From positions 1-37,354 of the forward strand of contig MU119620.1 of NCBI GenBank assembly GCA_014904845.1: 37,354 nucleotides of DNA, written 5' to 3'. The notes beneath the pieces were generated by a model. That model worked only from the letters and a program-made list of their open reading frames with translations. It was not told the origin of the DNA and ran no database searches. Position numbers and translations under genes: made by a program. Shown here piece after piece: positions 34,616 to 37,354 of the stretch. This DNA comes from Acephala macrosclerotiorum (lineage: Eukaryota; Ascomycota; Leotiomycetes; Helotiales; Mollisiaceae). Each line of letters opens with the position of its first letter. Within the stretch, counting starts at the first letter, position 1.

Positions 34616-34662
34616 GTCTCGGTTAAATTTTGGTGTTTTCAAGCTAGTTATTGGTAGGGCTG
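34616..34662 (-). repeat. Right 47-bp terminal inverted repeat of the two-gene transposon
   Basis: The reverse complement of 31070-31116 without mismatch, followed directly by TA at 34663-34664 and then ankyrin coding sequence. Confidence 0.93.
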
Positions 34663-34664
34663 TA

Positions 34665-34965
34665 CGGGTTCGCGACCTGAGCCATCCGAGCCGGTGGGTG
34701 CGCCTTGCTTCAGGAGGTATTCGGTAGCCTCAATCCTGCCTTTATCAACGCAACGCCTGAGAGTAAGCCTCAAGAGCTTGTCGATGGACTGGGTTTGCGC
34801 TTTTGCGATTTCGAGGATTTGACTGATCGTCTTGATGTCGTTGACTTCAGCCGTGCGCAACAATCGCGGCTCAAACACTCATGGTCATATGTCCACGTTG
34901 ACGCTAGTAACGACATCGAGGCGGCCATAATTTAAGGCTTGTTCGAAAGCGTAGCGCTGTATCAT
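34665..34965 (-). pseudogene. N-terminal ankyrin segment of the split gene
   Basis: The - strand reads from a possible start ATG at 34965 (MIQRYAFEQALNYGRLDVV), then two TGA codons at 34885-34887 and 34879-34881. It continues in the same frame as VFEPRLLRTAEVNDIKTI, LLRLTLRRCVDKGRIEATEY and LLKQGAPTGSDGSGREP, ending at the TA beside the 3.6 kb element. ALxYGRLDVV and CVDKGRIEATEYLLKQGA are ankyrin-type helices. Both TGA codons could come from CGA. The true start could lie further upstream, because the same frame stays open to 35340. Confidence 0.72.
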
Positions 34966-35340
34966 GGTAATGAGAGTAGTTGCGAAATAATTGTAGGTAG
35001 GAAAGAATAGTTGTTGCAGCTGAGGATACAATATTGGAATGCAGGGATTTGTGTGGCATCGTTTACGGTGCATACTCCACAGCACGAATCCGCCAACTGC
35101 AACTCGAGCCCAGAAGATTCGTCTTGTTTGAGCTGCTCTGAGATTCGACATTCCAAAGAACTTTCGGAAAAGGCTCTGGGACATGTTGTCCGAAAGAGAA
35201 GCAGCAAGAGGACCAAGAATTGGCCTTGGCGAAACCTGATTAAAGCGCGACCCAAGCGACAGCCTGGGCAGGTACAAGAGGCAAGATTTCTTTGTTCTCC
35301 CTCCGCTCCCCATAGCAACGCACCCTTCATCCAACTTCAT
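34966..35340 (-). other. Open upstream extension of the ankyrin frame, coding status unclear
   Basis: The ankyrin frame remains open for 125 codons above 34965, with in-frame ATGs at 35340 and near 35184 (MSQSLFRKFFGMSNLRAA). It includes RIFWARVAVGGFVLWSMHRK, a possible membrane helix followed by basic residues. Another - strand frame (34962-35330) and a + strand frame (35011-35412) are open across the same DNA, so openness alone proves nothing. It may be an N-terminal extension, a separate small gene or untranslated leader. Confidence 0.35.
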
Positions 35341-35387
35341 ACCAAATGTCTACTGGCCCAGCTCCTCAAAGATGCTTCCAATCCAGG

Positions 35388-35417
35388 TATAAAAGACCGG
35401 TTAGAGCTGTGAACTTT
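35388..35417 (+). promoter_or_regulatory. Core promoter copy 1 (TATA box plus GAACTTT)
   Basis: TATAAAAGACC at 35388-35398 and GAACTTT at 35411-35417. The fixed 23-base offset seen in all three copies would put GAACTTT near the transcription start. No convincing ATG-led ORF follows within 100 bp. Confidence 0.5.
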
Positions 35418-35917
35418 GGGGTTTTTAAAACGCAGAAAAGACATTCGATGGTCCTCCGATTGGTGCTGGAGAGTTGGTGTGGGATTGTGTTTTGTGTGTT
35501 GTGTGGATGAAGAGTAGGCTGTTCGCGAGAAAACCATAGGGGATAAACCCCCATTTGCCCCCGCCCCATGGGTCCCCTGCGCACGGCCTAATGAAGGGGA
35601 TGAGAGTCTGGTGGATATCTGGCTTTGGAGGTGCTGGGCTTTATTCTAGGTCTGGAGAGGGTATTGCCGTCATTTTGTAGTTGTGTCAAATATCTTCATT
35701 CCTTTTGTAAAGATGGCTATGACGAAGAATTTATGAGAGGGGGGGGGGAGGGGGAGGCTAGGATTTTGATGCATGAACCTTGCTTTGACCGTGACAAGGA
35801 AACCCCTTTCAAGCACCAGACCCGACACGGCTTTCCAGGCTTGCTAAAAGCTGCGGTTGTCCATAGAAGGTAGATTGGAAGGGGTGATATACCCTCTGGA
35901 TCACGGTTCTTTGTAGA

Positions 35918-36097
35918 GAAACAGAAACTACATCCGACTTCCTGACAGATTGCAATGATTCGCCGAGTCACTCCAAACATAAGTCACGGTCCTCCTCAAA
36001 TAAACGGGAATAACGTTCGACTTTAACCAAACTAGGATGAACTACTCTCTTCTAAATGACGGTTTTTTGCATAGAAACGGAAATGACGTCGGACTTC
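35918..36097 (+). promoter_or_regulatory. Cluster of three repeats of a 24-bp upstream element
   Basis: GAAACAGAAACTACATCCGA (35918), AAACGGGAATAACGTTCGAC (36002) and GAAACGGAAATGACGTCGGA (36074), each continuing CTTC or similar, lie about 75-84 bp apart upstream of TATA box 2. TCACGG or GACGG motifs sit about 15 bp before each. They look like repeated binding sites for a transcription factor; the factor is unknown. Confidence 0.45.
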
Positions 36098-36162
36098 AAC
36101 CATCCCACAACCACTCACTCTAATTTCTCAAATCACGGACCTTAGCTTGAGGACGGGAGGAG

Positions 36163-36192
36163 TATAAAAGACCAATTACACTTGCGAACTTT
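36163..36192 (+). promoter_or_regulatory. Core promoter copy 2 (TATA box plus GAACTTT)
   Basis: TATAAAAGACC at 36163-36173 and GAACTTT at 36186-36192. It is preceded by TCACGGACCT at 36133. An ATG at 36243 follows about 50 bp after GAACTTT and opens a 62-codon frame. Confidence 0.55.
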
Positions 36193-36242
36193 GAATTCGC
36201 AACCAAACAATTCTCTAAAGTCACTATGATAACAAGTGGTGC

Positions 36243-36431
36243 ATGGAAGAGTCAATTGGTATTTCCTTGTTCCATGGGATAGAAAGTCTGTATACTCCCT
36301 CCTTTACATTCTCTTGCTTGTTCCGGAAGGAAGCCTTGCGTGGGGAAAAGAGTCGTTGCTATCATTTCTCGTTGCTATCATTTCTTGTCGCTATTGTTAA
36401 ATATTTTACTTTCTTTTATATGGATGGTTAA
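36243..36431 (+). CDS. Possible small ORF behind promoter copy 2
   Basis: A 62-residue frame starting MEESIGISLFHGIESLY, with a hydrophobic C-terminal part (FSLLSFLVAIVKYFTFFYM). The position about 50 bp after the GAACTTT box is right for a start codon, but length, composition and the degenerate neighbourhood do not prove a gene. No homologue is recognised. The DNA partly matches the sequence behind promoter copy 3, but the proteins do not visibly align. Confidence 0.2.
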   Translation: MEESIGISLFHGIESLYTPSFTFSCLFRKEALRGEKSRCYHFSLLSFLVAIVKYFTFFYMDG

Positions 36432-36654
36432 GAGGATGGTAAAGGACGAGAAAAGAGGAGGGGTTTAAGATGTTTGCACACTCGGATTTCTGAGCTAAGG
36501 GGTTGAATAATTAGGGGTGTGAAGATGAGCTGGGGTCTAGGCATGCACTACGAATGCATGACTGACAGTTTTGAAGTCAAGCGAGGGGGATCGGTGAGGG
36601 GGGTTATATACCCACCCACTTCCTCTCTTTCGTATAAACACGCTCGTTTTAACA

Positions 36655-36678
36655 GAAACGGAAATCACATCCGACTTC
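36655..36678 (+). promoter_or_regulatory. Fourth copy of the 24-bp upstream element
   Basis: GAAACGGAAATCACATCCGA followed by CTTC, about 124 bp upstream of TATA box 3. It is the best match to the first copy at 35918. Confidence 0.45.
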
Positions 36679-36778
36679 AAAGTGCATCTGATATAACATA
36701 ACGAAAATGCCCACCGACTTTTCAACAAGTGAATAGCCTTTGTTTCATCACGGTCCTCATAACCGCCCCTAGCCCAAA

Positions 36779-36808
36779 TATAAAAGACCGACCAAAGCTG
36801 CGAACTTT
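36779..36808 (+). promoter_or_regulatory. Core promoter copy 3 (TATA box plus GAACTTT)
   Basis: TATAAAAGACC at 36779-36789 and GAACTTT at 36802-36808, preceded by TCACGGTCCT at 36749. A C/A-rich leader of about 38 bases follows, typical of fungal 5' untranslated regions, then ATG at 36847 in a good context (CCGCATGG). Confidence 0.58.
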
Positions 36809-36846
36809 ACAACCCAACCTCACATCTGCCAAATCTCAATAGCCGC

Positions 36847-37077
36847 ATGGGATGGGAGGTTTTTCCTGCTGGTATTACGGAATGTAACTTTATCCCTTGG
36901 TTCAGTTTGTATCCATGGGATTTGAGGGAGTCTTGTTATTTGACTGGTAGTTTTTGCTGTTACACGGGTCTTTGCTGTCAAGTAAGAGCTGGGGCCACCA
37001 AACACGGCCCACCCCACCATTTTACACCAAAACACCCCTTTTGTATTTATTTATATCTCCACAACGCGTTAATTTAA
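36847..37077 (+). CDS. Possible 76-residue ORF behind promoter copy 3
   Basis: The frame starts MGWEVFPAGITECNFIPWF and contains seven cysteines, including FCCYTGLCCQ. It ends at TAA near 37077, where the DNA turns AT-rich. The leader, start context and promoter favour expression, but there is no clear signal peptide and no family is recognised. It may be a small cysteine-rich protein, a truncated gene or a chance frame. Confidence 0.28.
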   Translation: MGWEVFPAGITECNFIPWFSLYPWDLRESCYLTGSFCCYTGLCCQVRAGATKHGPPHHFTPKHPFCIYLYLHNALI

Positions 37078-37080
37078 GTT

Positions 37081-37354
37081 AATAAAAACTTCTTATATTC
37101 TTAATCTTTACTAAATACATTTTTTGTACGATTCAGAAATTAAATTAAATGTGAAATGCAAAAGTTGTATGTAGTTAATTATGAAAGAGAAGTAAAATCG
37201 CTTAATTTACATACAAATTTATGAAAATTTTAATATTTCCCACTTTACTTATATATAAAACTTGCAATTTAAAATATTAATTTTAGAATTTTTAGTATAA
37301 TTAAATTTAAATAAATCTTAATCCAATTCTTTAATTTTATAAAATTTTATTAAT
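37081..37354. other. Return to AT-rich sequence at the window edge
   Basis: Composition changes sharply at about 37080. The remaining 274 bp are AT-rich but keep some non-CpG C and G, so they are less extreme than the first 12 kb. No feature is recognised; this is probably the start of another AT-rich block. Confidence 0.5.

Larger units (their letters stand above)
31070..34662. mobile_element. Two-gene Tc1/mariner-type transposon, 3593 bp
   Basis: Both ends carry the same 47-bp sequence in inverted orientation (31070-31116 and 34616-34662), without a mismatch, and TA lies outside each end (31068-31069 and 34663-34664). The left half holds a + strand DDE transposase (31268-32272). The right half holds a - strand ORF of 616 codons (32652-34502). 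The two genes converge on a 379-bp AT-rich gap. Both are full of transition-type stops. The element splits the N-terminal ankyrin part of the host gene. Typical Tc1/mariner elements are 1.3-2.4 kb with one gene, so the second gene is unusual. Confidence 0.88.
26403..34965 (-). pseudogene. Ankyrin-repeat / CorA-like membrane protein, broken by two transposons
   Basis: The gene can be traced from an N-terminal ankyrin segment at about 34965 to a stop at 26403. Family knowledge: fungal proteins with N-terminal ankyrin repeats and a C-terminal CorA-like (Mg2+ transporter superfamily) domain are common in Pezizomycotina; their transport role is mostly unproven. Removing 31070-34662 plus one TA, and 29481-30861 plus one TA, restores the frame at each junction (REP-VLLRAV and LHNL-AAARD). 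Two introns are recognisable. Other damage: TGA at 34885, 34879, 29437, 28509 and 28494, TAG at 28326, and single-base frameshifts near 30954, 29281, 27850, 27583, 27258-27267 and 27000. Most shifts lie in short homopolymers, so some could be assembly errors, but the stops and insertions make a pseudogene. Confidence 0.82.
35388..36870 (+). repeat. Three degenerate tandem copies of a promoter-bearing unit
   Basis: TATAAAAGACC recurs at 35388, 36163 and 36779, each time with GAACTTT beginning exactly 23 bases downstream (35411, 36186, 36802). Similarity extends beyond this. Before the TATA boxes lie repeated TCACGGNCCT and GAAACGGAAAT blocks, and a ggggtgatataccc-like block precedes the second and third units. 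After the first two TATA boxes, G-rich and TTTT-rich segments (about 35655-35760 and 36350-36460) correspond. Unit spacing is 775 and 616 bp. The copies are diverged, so the duplication is old. Confidence 0.65.

Noticed and set aside
35011..35412. 133-codon + strand frame as a gene
   Set aside because: Overlaps the ankyrin-frame extension and another open frame, ends across promoter copy 1, and has no recognisable motif.
1..37354. CRISPR array, bacterial operon or phage features
   Set aside because: No regularly spaced short repeats, ribosome-binding sites or operon structure; all recognisable genes are fungal or fungal transposon genes.

Overview
The window looks like nuclear DNA of a filamentous ascomycete (Pezizomycotina). 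About two thirds (1 to about 24.1 kb) is extremely AT-rich and has the signature of repeat-induced point mutation (RIP). Surviving cytosines are nearly confined to CpG, repeat copies differ mainly by transitions, and reading frames decode only as mutated retrotransposon proteins. The rest (24.3 to 37.08 kb) has balanced composition, spliceosomal introns, a tRNA-like sequence and TATA promoters. The species cannot be named from this sequence.

Layout. (1) 418-11699: two Ty1/copia elements in tandem on the + strand, arranged LTR-internal-LTR-internal-LTR and sharing the middle LTR; Gag zinc knuckle, integrase, reverse transcriptase and RNase H remnants can be read in order. (2) 11820-23947: a 12.1 kb Ty3/gypsy element on the - strand between 267-bp LTRs, with a gag-like ORF, RT, RNase H linker and an HHCC integrase, plus an unusually long 3' part. 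(3) 24.1-26.4 kb: transition to balanced DNA with unidentified coding scraps and an interrupted tRNA-Gly(GCC)-like sequence. (4) 26403 to about 34965 (perhaps 35340), - strand: a broken gene for an ankyrin-repeat protein with a C-terminal CorA-like two-helix membrane domain. Two DNA transposons, each flanked by a TA duplication, split it: a 1381-bp Tc1/mariner element (29481-30861) and a 3593-bp element (31070-34662). Removing each element plus one TA rejoins the ankyrin frame exactly. (5) 35.4-36.9 kb: three degenerate copies of a promoter-bearing unit. (6) From 37.08 kb the DNA becomes AT-rich again.

The most novel object is the 3.6 kb transposon. It has perfect 47-bp terminal inverted repeats and carries, besides an IS630/Tc1-type DDE transposase on the + strand, a second long gene of 616 codons on the - strand, tail to tail with it. 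I do not recognise that protein. All four of its internal stops, and probably all seven in the transposase, can be explained by single C-to-T or G-to-A changes. Nothing in the window looks like an intact, functional transposon, and the ankyrin-CorA gene is almost certainly dead.
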